Part shown: positions 63,907 to 64,000 of the stretch, piece by piece | Layout of the letters: each line of letters starts with the position of its first letter | Position numbering within the stretch: the first letter of the stretch is position 1 | NCBI RefSeq assembly: GCF_014203395.1 | Contig: NZ_JACHIW010000001.1 | Location: 1 to 64,000 of the forward strand | Source: Saccharopolyspora phatthalungensis | Lineage (GTDB): Bacteria > Actinomycetota > Actinomycetes > Mycobacteriales > Pseudonocardiaceae | Direction: 5' to 3' | DNA length: 64,000 nucleotides | Notes under the pieces: model-generated | Databases searched by the model: none | The model's input: only the letters and a program-made list of their open reading frames with translations | Told to the model about the DNA's origin: nothing | Made by a program: the position numbers and the translations under genes

Positions 63907-64000
63907 CTAGCGCCGCACGCCGGCGAGAACGCTCTGCAACACCAGCGGATTTCGTGCCATCTGTTCCGGCTCGGTCGGGCGGCACCAGTAACCCGAGCGG
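63907..64000 (-). CDS. C-terminal end of an upstream gene (partial)
   Basis: An open frame enters from the right edge and ends with a double TAG (63907-63909, then 63904-63906). The visible end is YWCRPTEPEQMARNPLVLQS, then VLAGVRR. It is in a different frame from the radical SAM gene and stops nine bases before its GTG 63898, suggesting one RiPP operon. I do not recognise the family from 30 residues. Confidence 0.5.
   Translation of the reverse strand, partial: RSGYWCRPTEPEQMARNPLVLQSVLAGVRR

Overview
The DNA is GC-rich, uses many GTG and some TTG starts, and carries a SsgA-like sporulation regulator, SARP/LuxR-type large regulators, a subtilisin-inhibitor-like protein, an IdeR/DtxR iron box and a type VII (ESX) secretion locus. 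Together these point to a filamentous, spore-forming actinomycete, most likely in the Pseudonocardiaceae (Saccharopolyspora/Amycolatopsis-like). The genus is an inference.

Left part (1-19.1 kb): a type VII secretion island. Bases 1-5140 (minus, cut by the window edge) encode a giant WXG100-like polymorphic-toxin-type protein with seven tandem helix-turn-helix-like modules. Next come a leftward operon (eccD, eccB, two WXG100-size proteins, a Gly-rich ESX protein, a 1025-residue repeat protein, a YbaB-like protein and a 108-residue protein) and a divergent eccC-mycP pair. eccE and eccA are absent, and the mycosin has lost its catalytic His and Ser. Bases 19.4-28.7 kb hold regulators: two large ATPase/LuxR proteins (one with a SARP-type N-terminus), an ECF sigma factor and a NarL-like protein with an atypical receiver.

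Middle part (28.8-48.6 kb): an SSI-type protease inhibitor, a sugar/polyol ABC importer operon headed by a zinc dehydrogenase, a cold-shock-domain protein and an AnsP-like permease. An accessory block follows: SsgA-like protein, a DddA-like deaminase toxin with Imm1 immunity, a four-gene operon of small proteins, an XRE/TPR regulator and its truncated paralogue, an SRPBCC protein and a LysR regulator with two phased palindromes. An iron-siderophore binding protein under an iron box comes next, with its FecCD permease decayed to a pseudogene, then an MHS-type transporter.

Right part (48.6-64 kb): mosaic accessory DNA between two near-identical 54-bp direct repeats (48.6 and 61.6 kb). It contains small zinc-ribbon peptides, a probable second dnaE, gene fragments and chimeras, and a second DddA-like/Imm1 pair whose toxin gene is split by an IS1182-family element; target duplication CTAG and terminal repeats are visible, and the reading frame is restored when the element is removed. 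It also has a Cys/Ser-rich small peptide beside an APH-fold kinase, and a frameshifted IS110-type element. Just beyond lie a pentapeptide-repeat-like protein and, at the right edge, a ribosomal peptide system: a 63-residue precursor with four aromatic-Asp-Asn motifs and an overlapping radical SAM/SPASM enzyme, a probable multi-cyclophane (AmcA/AmcB-like) pathway. This RiPP locus and the HTH-repeat T7SS protein are the most attractive targets.
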